DNA of 64,000 nt from Georgenia sp. TF02-10 (lineage in GTDB: Bacteria > Actinomycetota > Actinomycetes > Actinomycetales > Actinomycetaceae): assembly GCF_022759505.1 (NCBI RefSeq), contig NZ_CP094289.1:1240001-1304000 (forward strand). The letters are read 5' to 3'. A program made the translations under genes and the position numbers. Under the pieces are notes generated by a model, which saw nothing but the letters and a program-made list of their open reading frames with translations, was not told the DNA's origin and made no database searches. This document shows positions 32,743 to 44,693 of this stretch, one piece after another. Every line of letters begins with the position of its first letter. The stretch's first letter is position 1.

Positions 32743-32798
32743 CGGATGCGGCCCGTGGCTGGTGACGGGCCGTCCCGACGAGCCTGAACGGAAGTAGC

Positions 32799-34094
32799 AT
32801 GCGCGTTGCCGTTGTCGCACTGGGGAAGATCGGTCTTCCCCTCGCCGCCCAGTTCGCCGATGCCGGGGCCGAGGTGGTGGGGGTAGACACCAACCCGCGC
32901 ACGGTGGACCTCGTCAACGCCGCCACGGAGCCGTTCCCGGGGGAGGCGCAGCTGGCCGAGAAGCTGGCCCGGCTGGTCCCGGCCGGCCGGCTCCAGGCGA
33001 CCACCAGCTACGCCCAGGCGATCCCGGGCGCGGACGCCGTCGTCGTCGTGGTGCCGCTCTTCGTCGACGACGCGACGTGGCAGCCCGACTTCACCTGGAT
33101 GGAGTCCGCGACCCGGTCCCTCGCCGAGCACCTGACGCCCGGCACGCTCGTCTCCTACGAGACCACCCTGCCGGTCGGCACCACCCGCACCCGCTGGAAG
33201 CCGCTCATCGAGGAGGTCTCCGGGCTGCGCGAGGGCACCGACTTCCACCTGGTCTTCTCCCCGGAGCGGGTGCTGACCGGCCGGGTCTTCGCCGACCTGC
33301 GCCGCTACCCCAAGCTCGTCGGTGGCCTGTCCGACGCCGGCACCGCCCGCGCCGTCGAGCTCTACTCCCAGCTGCTGGCCTTCGACGAGCGGCCCGACCT
33401 GCCCCGGGCCAACGGGGTGTGGGACATGGGCACCGCGGAGGCCGCGGAGATGGCCAAGCTCGCCGAGACCACCTACCGGGACGTCAACATCGGCCTGGCC
33501 AACCAGTTCGCCGTCTTCGCGGACCGGGCCGGCATCGACATCTACCGGGTCATCGAGGCGTGCAACTCCCAGCCCTACTCCCACCTGCACCGCCCGGGGA
33601 TCGCCGTCGGCGGGCACTGCATCCCGGTCTACCCGCGGCTGTACCTGTCCACCGACCCGGACGCGACGGTGGTCCGCGCCGCCCGGCAGCACAACGCCGG
33701 CATGCCCGGCTACGCGGTGGAGCGGGCCGCGGAGGTCCTCGGCGACCTCACCGGGCTGCGGGCCGTGGTCCTCGGCGCCGCCTACCGCGGCCGGGTCAAG
33801 GAGACCGCCTTCTCCGGGGTGTTCGCCACCGTCGAGACGCTGGCCGCCCGCGGCGCCCGGGTCACCGTGCACGACCCGATGTACGCCGACGCCGAGCTCA
33901 CCGGCCTCGGCTGGGAGCCGTACCACCTCGGCGAGGAGGTCGACCTGGCGATCGTCCAGGCCGACCACCCGCAGTACGCCGACCTCGCGCCGTCCGACCT
34001 GCCGGGCGTCCGGCTGCTCTACGACGGTCGGGCGGTCACCGACCCGGCCCGCTGGGCCGGCGTCCCGCGGCTGACCGTCGGCGGCGGCGCCTGA
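32799..34094 (+). CDS. UDP-sugar 6-dehydrogenase (WbpA/WecC-type)
   Basis: 431 aa. The ATG at 32799 has GGAAG upstream. NAD-binding start VAVVALGKIGLPLAAQFADAG, then VDTNPRTVDL. The middle domain has the conserved YETTLPVGTTR, FSPERVLTGR, NGVWDMGTAEAAEMAKLAETTYRDVNI (K220) and the catalytic cysteine in GIAVGGHCIPVYPR (C274). The C-terminal UDP-binding domain has GAAYRGRVKETAFS. The enzyme oxidises C-6 of a UDP-sugar twice to a uronic acid. FSPER and HCIPVYP forms are those of UDP-GlcNAc/ManNAc dehydrogenases rather than UDP-Glc ones. With the D-E-B operon and the WbpI-like epimerase it would complete the UDP-ManNAc3NAcA route. Confidence 0.9.
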   Translation: MRVAVVALGKIGLPLAAQFADAGAEVVGVDTNPRTVDLVNAATEPFPGEAQLAEKLARLVPAGRLQATTSYAQAIPGADAVVVVVPLFVDDATWQPDFTWMESATRSLAEHLTPGTLVSYETTLPVGTTRTRWKPLIEEVSGLREGTDFHLVFSPERVLTGRVFADLRRYPKLVGGLSDAGTARAVELYSQLLAFDERPDLPRANGVWDMGTAEAAEMAKLAETTYRDVNIGLANQFAVFADRAGIDIYRVIEACNSQPYSHLHRPGIAVGGHCIPVYPRLYLSTDPDATVVRAARQHNAGMPGYAVERAAEVLGDLTGLRAVVLGAAYRGRVKETAFSGVFATVETLAARGARVTVHDPMYADAELTGLGWEPYHLGEEVDLAIVQADHPQYADLAPSDLPGVRLLYDGRAVTDPARWAGVPRLTVGGGA

Positions 34095-34106
34095 GCCCGC
34101 GCGGGG

Positions 34107-34153
34107 CGGCGAGCGGGTGGAGCGGGCCGGCGAGCGGGTGGAGCGGGCCGGCG
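34107..34153 (+). repeat. 21-bp tandem repeat (2.2 copies)
   Basis: Units CGGCGAGCGGGTGGAGCGGGC at 34107 and 34128, plus a partial third. It lies between the dehydrogenase stop and the next leaderless promoter. Confidence 0.6.
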
Positions 34154-34179
34154 GGGCCGGGGCCCGGGGACCGGGGCAG

Positions 34180-34185
34180 TAGCCT
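34180..34185 (+). promoter_or_regulatory. -10 element TAGCCT for leaderless rhamnosyltransferase
   Basis: TAGCCT is followed by 7 nt and the ATG at 34193. Confidence 0.45.
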
Positions 34186-34192
34186 GACCGGG

Positions 34193-38863
<4,671 letters not shown>

Positions 38864-38923
38864 CCGCCCGCGGGCGGCCGGCCGGGCCCAGCACGGGTCC
38901 CGCCCCGGCGGTGGCCGGTGCCG

Positions 38924-38929
38924 TAATCT
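38924..38929 (+). promoter_or_regulatory. -10 element TAATCT before wzm
   Basis: TAATCT ends 10 nt before ATG 38940, predicting a leader of only about 3 nt. It serves the wzm-wzt-GT operon. Confidence 0.4.
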
Positions 38930-38939
38930 ACCCGCAGCG

Positions 38940-39815
38940 ATGCGCCCGGCGACCGGCGCGCAGTGGAGGAGGCTTCGGCGGTTGGGAATCGTGAAGGACC
39001 TGCAGGGCTCGCGCGAGCTCGTCCTCAACCTCACCCGGCGGGAGATCAAGGGCAAGTACAAGCGCACCGCGCTCGGGCAGCTGTGGTCCCTGGCCAACCC
39101 GCTCGCCGCGATGGCCATCTACACCGTGGTCTTCGCCTTCATCATCCGGGTCCAGCCCAAGCCGGGGGACCCCAGTGGGCTGGACATCTTCGCGCTGTGG
39201 CTGCTGTGCGCGCTCCTGCCGTGGAGCTTCTTCACCAACGTCGTCAACGGCGGCATGGGCTCCCTGGTCGGCAACGAGAACCTCATCAAGAAGGTGCACT
39301 TCCCGCGCATCTCGCTGCTGGTCGCCAACTCCCTGTCCTGGCTGTTCAGCTGGTCGATCGAGATGGTCGTCCTGCTCATCGCCCTGCTGGCGGTCGGCGC
39401 GAACGTGCTGCCCTGGGTGCCGGTCGTCGTCGTCTTCATGGCCCTGATGGCGCTGTTCGCCACCGGCGTGTCCCTGATGCTCGCCGTCGCCAACGTCTAC
39501 TTCCGGGACACCCAGCACTTCGTCGGGATCATCTTCCAGGTCTGGTTCTACCTCACCCCGATCCTCTACCCGGTCTCGCTGGTGGCCGACCAGTCCGCAC
39601 GGGTCGGCCCGCTGGTGGGGGACGTGACGCTGCTGGACCTGTACCTGCTCAACCCGGTCGGGGAGTTCGCCACCGCGTTCCGCAACCTCCTCTACGACAA
39701 CCGCTGGCCGGACCTGAGCACCATGGCGATCTGCGCGGCCTGGGCGCTGGGGACGTTCTGGGTGGGCTACCTGATCTTCAAGCGGCACGAGAAGGGACTG
39801 GCCGAGGCACTGTGA
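38940..39815 (+). CDS. wzm: Wzm/TagG-type ABC-2 polysaccharide exporter permease
   Basis: 291 aa from ATG 38940; GTG 38991 is a later option. It begins with SRELVLNLTRREIKGKYKRTALGQLWSLANPL, the amphipathic gate helix typical of Wzm/TagG, followed by six membrane helices in residues 45-285. These include AIYTVVFAFIIRV, LLPWSFFTNVVNGGMGSLVGNENLIKKVHFPR and VANVYFRDTQHFVGIIFQVWFYLTPILYP. The permease moves a completed lipid-linked polysaccharide to the outer face of the membrane. It shares a GTGA overlap with its ATPase. Close relatives by layout export arabinogalactan or O-antigen type polymers. Confidence 0.93.
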   Translation: MRPATGAQWRRLRRLGIVKDLQGSRELVLNLTRREIKGKYKRTALGQLWSLANPLAAMAIYTVVFAFIIRVQPKPGDPSGLDIFALWLLCALLPWSFFTNVVNGGMGSLVGNENLIKKVHFPRISLLVANSLSWLFSWSIEMVVLLIALLAVGANVLPWVPVVVVFMALMALFATGVSLMLAVANVYFRDTQHFVGIIFQVWFYLTPILYPVSLVADQSARVGPLVGDVTLLDLYLLNPVGEFATAFRNLLYDNRWPDLSTMAICAAWALGTFWVGYLIFKRHEKGLAEAL

Positions 39816-41059
39816 GCACCACCGCCAGCCGGAGGGCCGCCGGCAGCACGGGCGCCGCCATCAGCGTGCAGGACGTGTCGAAGAAGTTCCGCATCTTCCA
39901 CGAGCGCAACCAGACCCTCAAGAGCGCGATCATGCGCGGCCGCCGCTCGGTCCACGAGGACTTCTGGGCGCTGCGGGACGTCACCTTCGACATCCCCGAG
40001 GCCGGCACCTTCGCCCTGGTCGGGGACAACGGGTCCGGCAAGTCCACCCTGCTCAAGTGCATGGCGCAGATCCTGTACCCCACCTCCGGGCGGATCGTCA
40101 CCCGCGGCCGGATGGCCGCGCTGCTGGAGGTCGGGTCCGGCTTCCACCCCGAGCTCTCCGGCCGGGACAACGTCTACCTCAACGGGTCCATCCTGGGCAT
40201 GACCAAGCCGGAGATCGACCGGAAGTTCGACGAGATCGTCGCCTTCTCCGGGGTGGAGCAGTTCATCGACCAGCCGGTGAAGAACTACTCCTCCGGCATG
40301 TACGTCCGGCTGGGGTTCTCCGTGGCGATCAACGTCGACCCGGAGATCCTGCTGGTCGACGAGGTCCTCGCCGTCGGCGACGCCGCCTTCCAGGAGAAGT
40401 GCGGGGAGAAGTTCGCCCAGTTCCGCCGGGAGGGCCGCACCGTCGTCCTGGTCTCGCACTCCATGCCCCAGCTGCGGACCATGGCCGACCAGGCCGCCTG
40501 GCTGGAGCAGGGCCGGCTGATGGAGGTCGGCAGCGCCAACGGGGTGCTCGAGCGGTACCTGGACTCCACCCGGGACACCACCCGGCTGGACGAGCAGGGC
40601 CGGTCCCACTGGGGCTCGGGGGAGATGGTCGTGGAGGACGTCGAGGTCATCGGCGCCGCCGGCCCGGGCAGCCCGGTCCGCACCGGGGAGGACCTGACCA
40701 TCCGGGTCCACTACCGGGCCACCGAGCCGGTGGAGAACCCGGTCATCGGGGTCGGGATCGAGAGCACCGACGGCACCTACCTGTGGGCGTCCAACACCTT
40801 CGACCACGGACCCCGGCTGGGCACGGTGCGCGGGCGCGGGTACGTGGAGTGCCACGCCCCGGCGGTCGCGTTCGCCCCCGGCGGGTACGTGGTGATCACC
40901 ACGCTGACCGACGCCACCACCCAGCACGTCTACGACCAGGTCCGCGACAGCGCCCGGTTCAGCGTGGAGAGCGGGGAGCAGCGGTGGTGGGGCGGGTACA
41001 TCCACACCGGGTCCCGGTGGGCGGCGCCCAACCGGGTCGGCGCGGGGCCGGCGCGATGA
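39812..41059 (+). CDS. wzt: Wzt-type ABC exporter ATPase with C-terminal polymer-recognition domain
   Basis: 415 aa, GTG at 39812. The ATPase domain (about 18-260) has Walker A GDNGSGKST (71-79), the characteristic NSSI-like LEVGSGFHPELSGRDN, signature YSSGMYVRLGFS (about 158-169), Walker B ILLVDEVLAVGD and switch VLVSHSM. Residues 265-405 form the Wzt_C-type beta sandwich (MVVEDVEVIGAAG, DLTIRVHYRATEPVENPVIGVGIESTDGTYLW). In O9a-type systems that domain recognises the terminal modification of the finished chain; TagH-type proteins lack it. Its presence suggests chain-end recognition here too. The stop overlaps the next GT start (ATGA). Confidence 0.93.
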   Translation: MSTTASRRAAGSTGAAISVQDVSKKFRIFHERNQTLKSAIMRGRRSVHEDFWALRDVTFDIPEAGTFALVGDNGSGKSTLLKCMAQILYPTSGRIVTRGRMAALLEVGSGFHPELSGRDNVYLNGSILGMTKPEIDRKFDEIVAFSGVEQFIDQPVKNYSSGMYVRLGFSVAINVDPEILLVDEVLAVGDAAFQEKCGEKFAQFRREGRTVVLVSHSMPQLRTMADQAAWLEQGRLMEVGSANGVLERYLDSTRDTTRLDEQGRSHWGSGEMVVEDVEVIGAAGPGSPVRTGEDLTIRVHYRATEPVENPVIGVGIESTDGTYLWASNTFDHGPRLGTVRGRGYVECHAPAVAFAPGGYVVITTLTDATTQHVYDQVRDSARFSVESGEQRWWGGYIHTGSRWAAPNRVGAGPAR

Positions 41060-42423
41060 GCCGGGTCCTCGTCGTCACCCTCGACACCCTCGCCGAGCGG
41101 ATGGCCGGCCCGGCCATCCGGGCCTGGGAGATCTCCGCCGCGCTCGCCGCCGAGCACCACGTGCGGCTGGTCACCTTCGGCCGCTGCGACCGGCCCGGCG
41201 CCGGCTTCACCACCAGCCGGGTCGACGTCGGCGGCTTCCGCGCCGAGGTCGAGGGCGCCGACGTCGTCGTCGTCCAGGGCTTCGTGCTGCAGACCTTCCC
41301 CTGGCTGCAGACCGCCGAGCAGGTCCTCGTGGTGGACCTGTACGACCCGTTCCACCTGGAGTCCCTGGAGGTCGAGCGGTACCGGCCCGGCCCGGAGCGG
41401 CACGCCGCGCTGGCCAACGCGCTGCGCGAGCTGGCCGCCCAGGTCGCCCGCGGGGACCTGTTCCTGTGCGCGTCGGAGAAGCAGCGGGACCTGTGGCTCG
41501 GCCACCTCGCCGCGTCCGGCCGGGTCAACCCGGACACCTACGACGCCGACCCCTCGCTGCGCAGCCTGATCACCGTGGTGCCGTTCGGCACCGCCGCGGA
41601 GCCGCCGCGCCGCACCGCGCCGGCGGTCAAGGGCGTTGTCCCCGGCATCGGGGCCGAGGACAAGGTGGTGCTCTGGGGCGGGGGGGTCTACAACTGGTTC
41701 GACCCGCTCACCGTGGTCCGCGCGGTGGACCTGGTCCGCCGGGAGGTCCCGCAGGTGCGGCTGTACTTCCTGGGCATGAAGCACCCCAACCCGGACGTGC
41801 CGGAGATGGCGATGGCGACGGCGACCCGCCGGCTGTCCGACGAGCTCGGCCTGACCGGCACGCACGTCTTCTTCAACGAGGACTGGGTGCCCTACGAGCG
41901 CCGGGCGGACTACCTGCTGGACGCCGACGTCGGCGTCAGCGCCCACTTCGAGCACGTGGAGACCGCGTTCAGCTTCCGCACCCGGATCCTGGACTACCTG
42001 TGGGCGGACCTGCCCATCGTCACGACCGCCGGGGACACCTTCGGGGACCTGGTGGCCGCCGAGGACCTGGGGGCCACCGTGCCGACGTCGGACGTGGCGG
42101 CGATGGCCGGCGCCCTGACCCGGCTGCTCACCGACGACGGCGCCCGGCAGCGGGCGACGGCGAACGTGGCCCGGGTCGCCGAGCGGTACACCTGGCCGGT
42201 GGTGCTCGAGCCGCTGCTGCGCTTCTGCCGGGAGCCCCGCCGCGCCCGGGACGCCGAGCGGCTGTCCGCCGCGGTGCCCCCGGTGGTGGACTTCGCCGCG
42301 CTGCCGCTGCGGACCCGGCTCCGGCTGGACGCCACCGCCGCGTGGCGCCAGCTGCGCGACGGCGGCCCGGCCGCCGTCGCGGCCAAGGTGCGGCTGCGGC
42401 TGGCCAAGCGCGCGGGCCGCTGA
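41056..42423 (+). CDS. GT4-like glycosyltransferase of the wzm-wzt operon
   Basis: 455 aa, ATG at 41056 overlapping the wzt stop. GT-B fold: VLVVTLDTLAERMAGPAIRAWEIS (the AGPAIR motif is typical of a GT4 group linked to O-antigen clusters), VVQGFVLQTFPWL, LVVDLYDPFHLESLEVE. The donor half has VVLWGGGVYNWFDPLTVVRAV, LYFLGMKHPNPDVPE, VFFNEDWVPYERRADYLLDADVGVS and SFRTRILDYLWADLPIVTTAGD. A basic C-terminal helical region (about 405-455) may bind the membrane. Operon position next to Wzt suggests it builds or finishes the exported chain. Confidence 0.85.
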   Translation: MSRVLVVTLDTLAERMAGPAIRAWEISAALAAEHHVRLVTFGRCDRPGAGFTTSRVDVGGFRAEVEGADVVVVQGFVLQTFPWLQTAEQVLVVDLYDPFHLESLEVERYRPGPERHAALANALRELAAQVARGDLFLCASEKQRDLWLGHLAASGRVNPDTYDADPSLRSLITVVPFGTAAEPPRRTAPAVKGVVPGIGAEDKVVLWGGGVYNWFDPLTVVRAVDLVRREVPQVRLYFLGMKHPNPDVPEMAMATATRRLSDELGLTGTHVFFNEDWVPYERRADYLLDADVGVSAHFEHVETAFSFRTRILDYLWADLPIVTTAGDTFGDLVAAEDLGATVPTSDVAAMAGALTRLLTDDGARQRATANVARVAERYTWPVVLEPLLRFCREPRRARDAERLSAAVPPVVDFAALPLRTRLRLDATAAWRQLRDGGPAAVAAKVRLRLAKRAGR

Positions 42424-42516
42424 GCGCGGGCGCCGGCCCCCTGGGTCCGGCCGGGCCGGTGCGGGGGCGGCGGGCTGCTGGGCGGGCCGGGTCGGCCGGC
42501 TCCCGAGCGGCTCCGG

Positions 42517-43992
42517 CTACACCCCGCGGACGTTGACGTACGGGTCTAGCGTCTTCCGCGGGTCCCACCAGGCCAGTGCCGCGCGCTCCTCGTCCTCGAT
42601 CCGGGCGCGGCGGCTGCTGGACTCGAAGTGGTGCAGCCGGGCGAACGGCGTGCACACCACCCGCCGGCCGGTGGCGCCCACCTTGAGGCAGAAGTCGACG
42701 TCGTTGTAGTTCAGCGGCAACGCCTCGGAGAACCCGCCGACCTCGACGAAGACCGCCCGGGGGACCAGCAGGCACGCGCCGGTGACCGCGAGGAAGTCCA
42801 GGTCCACCACCTTGGACCCGAAGTGACCGGCGTCGTCGGCCTCGAAGATGTGCACGTGGCGGGCCTCGCCGTCGTGGTCGAAGGTCACCCCGGTGTGCTG
42901 GACCCGGCCGTCGGCGAAGAGCAGCTTGGCGCCGACCACGCCCACCCCGTCCTCGGCGGCGACGGCGACCATGCGGTCCAGCCAGCGCGGCTCGATGACC
43001 TCGGTGTCGTCGTTGAGGAGCAGGACAAGCTCCCCGCGGGCGGCCCCCACCCCGGTGTTCACCGAGCGGGAGAAGTTGAACTCCCCGGCCACCGGCGCCA
43101 CCCGCAGCCGGTCGCCGAGGATCTCGGCGCACTCCTGCAGGACCTCCGGCGGGGTGTGCTCGCTGGGCACGAGCACCACTTCCAGGTTGGGGTAGGTGGT
43201 CCGCCCGACCAGCGAGCGCACCGCGTTGGTGACCAGCACGGTGTCGGCGCCGCGGACCTCCCGGCGGGCGCCGGCCGTGGGGATGACCACCGAGACCAGC
43301 GGCGGGTCCGGGACGCGGCGCCACACCCGGAGGAACCCGGGTGGCTGCCCGTCCCCGTCCCCGGTGACCTCGACCGTGGCCGGCACGCCGAGCCGGGCGT
43401 ACCGGTCGGCGACGGCGTCCCGCCCGGCCGCGACGGCGGCCGCGTCCACCGGTGACCGGTCCCGCACCAGGCCCACGACCGGCACGTGCACCACCGGGTC
43501 GCCGAGCTCGGTGATCCGCAGCGCCAGGTCCCACTCCCGCGCGGGCGCGAAGTCCTCCCGGAAGCCGCCGACGCGCTCGAACAGGTCCCGCCGCACGAAG
43601 CACAGCCGCCCCAGGTACGGGTAGGCCTCCAGGTAGCGCGGGATCCAGCGGGGCTTGGTGAAGATCCCGGCGGAGCCCTCCGCCGGCCACTGCTCGTCGG
43701 TGTACAGCACCCCCGGCTCGGCGGCCGGGCTCTGCGTCAGCAGGCCGACGACGGCGCCGAGCACCCCGGGCTCGAGCCGGTCCCCGGTCTCCAGGACGGC
43801 CACGTACCTTCCGGTGCTGCCGGCGACGGCGGCGTTGAGGCGGTCGGACAGGGGCCGGCCGTCGTCCTCGGCCACGACCAGCTCCCACGGCCCCTCGCCC
43901 TGGGCGCGGAAGGAGTCAGCGGTCAGCGTCTCCGCCGTCGGGCCCGCGCCGGGGTGCGGCGCGGCGACGACGAGGGTCAGCCGGGGCCTCAC
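42517..43992 (-). CDS. GT2 glycosyltransferase with two-part layout (rhamnan-type)
   Basis: 491 aa, GTG at 43992 overlapping the stop of the coiled-coil gene as GTGA. The N-terminal part (1-225) looks like a degenerate GT-A domain (LTLVVAAPHPGAGPTAE, RYVAVLETGDRLEPGVL, GVLYTDEQWP). The second part (about 245-490) is a complete GT2: PLVSVVIPTAGARREVRG, NLEVVLVPSEHTP, GEFNFSRSVNTGVGAARGELVLLLNDDTEVI and FLAVTGACLLVPRAVFVEVGGFSEALPLNYNDVDFCLK. This layout is common in rhamnan and other repeating-chain synthases. It probably works with the coiled-coil protein encoded directly upstream. Convergent with the GT4 gene (93 nt gap). Confidence 0.85.
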   Translation of the reverse strand: MRPRLTLVVAAPHPGAGPTAETLTADSFRAQGEGPWELVVAEDDGRPLSDRLNAAVAGSTGRYVAVLETGDRLEPGVLGAVVGLLTQSPAAEPGVLYTDEQWPAEGSAGIFTKPRWIPRYLEAYPYLGRLCFVRRDLFERVGGFREDFAPAREWDLALRITELGDPVVHVPVVGLVRDRSPVDAAAVAAGRDAVADRYARLGVPATVEVTGDGDGQPPGFLRVWRRVPDPPLVSVVIPTAGARREVRGADTVLVTNAVRSLVGRTTYPNLEVVLVPSEHTPPEVLQECAEILGDRLRVAPVAGEFNFSRSVNTGVGAARGELVLLLNDDTEVIEPRWLDRMVAVAAEDGVGVVGAKLLFADGRVQHTGVTFDHDGEARHVHIFEADDAGHFGSKVVDLDFLAVTGACLLVPRAVFVEVGGFSEALPLNYNDVDFCLKVGATGRRVVCTPFARLHHFESSSRRARIEDEERAALAWWDPRKTLDPYVNVRGV

Positions 43993-44477
43993 GACCGGCC
44001 ACGCAGCCGGCCGACGAGCCGGCGGGACGCCCCGCCCGCCCGCCGGGCAGCAGTGCCGGCCCGGCGGGCGCCACGGACGGCTCGCCGGCCGGCGCCGAGG
44101 ACCGGGCTGAGCTTGTCGAGGGCCTGCCACCGGCGGGAGCCGACGATCCGCTCGGTCGTCTCCCGCGCCGCCACCGCCTCGGCCTGGGCGCCGGCCAGCT
44201 CGGCCTGGGCCGCGGCGAGCTCGGCCCGGACGTCCGCCAGCCTCCGGTCGCGCTCCTCGATCGCCGCGGACTGCGCGGCGAGCAGGTCGTGCCGCACCGC
44301 GATACCGGCCCGGGCCTGGGCCAGGGCGGCCTCCAGGTCGGCGCACCGGTGGCGCAGCCCCTCGGCCTCCAGGGCGTCCGACCGGGCCGCCTCGGCAGCG
44401 TGGGCGGCGCGGTCGTTGGTGGCGAGCGTCTCCCGCCAGTAGGGGACGAACTCGGCCGGCGGGGCGTCGGGGGGCAT
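43989..44477 (-). CDS. Small coiled-coil protein preceding a GT2
   Basis: 162 aa from ATG 44477, which lies 6 nt after a TACCGT -10; an ATG at 44483 abuts the box and is less likely. Residues about 20-110 form one long Ala/Glu/Arg-rich coiled coil (ALEAEGLRHRCADLEAAL, EERDRRLADVRAELAAAQAEL). Then comes IVGSRRWQALDKLSPVLGAGRRAVRGARR, which matches the I-x2-S-x-R/S-W-x(n)-P-L-R type motif that follows coiled coils in many O-antigen glycosyltransferases and methyltransferases. A basic tail ends it. No enzymatic domain is seen. The GTGA overlap with the GT2 gene suggests it is that enzyme's partner, perhaps a scaffold or chain-length device. Confidence 0.75.
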   Translation of the reverse strand: MPPDAPPAEFVPYWRETLATNDRAAHAAEAARSDALEAEGLRHRCADLEAALAQARAGIAVRHDLLAAQSAAIEERDRRLADVRAELAAAQAELAGAQAEAVAARETTERIVGSRRWQALDKLSPVLGAGRRAVRGARRAGTAARRAGGASRRLVGRLRGRS

Positions 44478-44483
44478 GGCCAT

Positions 44484-44489
44484 ACGGTA
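44484..44489 (-). promoter_or_regulatory. -10 element TACCGT before the coiled-coil gene
   Basis: On the minus strand TACCGT is followed by 6 nt and ATG 44477, which sets the start of the coiled-coil protein. Confidence 0.45.
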
Positions 44490-44681
44490 GGGGACGCGGC
44501 TGAGCGGCCGGGCGGCGGCGATGGGGGCCGAGCGCCGGCGGCGAGGGGCACCGCGGACGGCGCGACGCGCGCCGAGGCGCCGGCGGCGAGGGCCGCGTCC
44601 CGTGGCCGGCGGAGACGAGGGCCACAGCCGGCGGCCGGCCGCGCCGGGTGCGGGCGGAGGGGCCGGGCGCTGTCGTCCGGT

Positions 44682-44687
44682 TAGCAT
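44682..44687 (+). promoter_or_regulatory. -10 element TAGCAT for leaderless double glycosyltransferase
   Basis: TAGCAT is followed by 6 nt and ATG 44694; there is no ribosome site. Confidence 0.45.
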
Positions 44688-44693
44688 GCGGGA

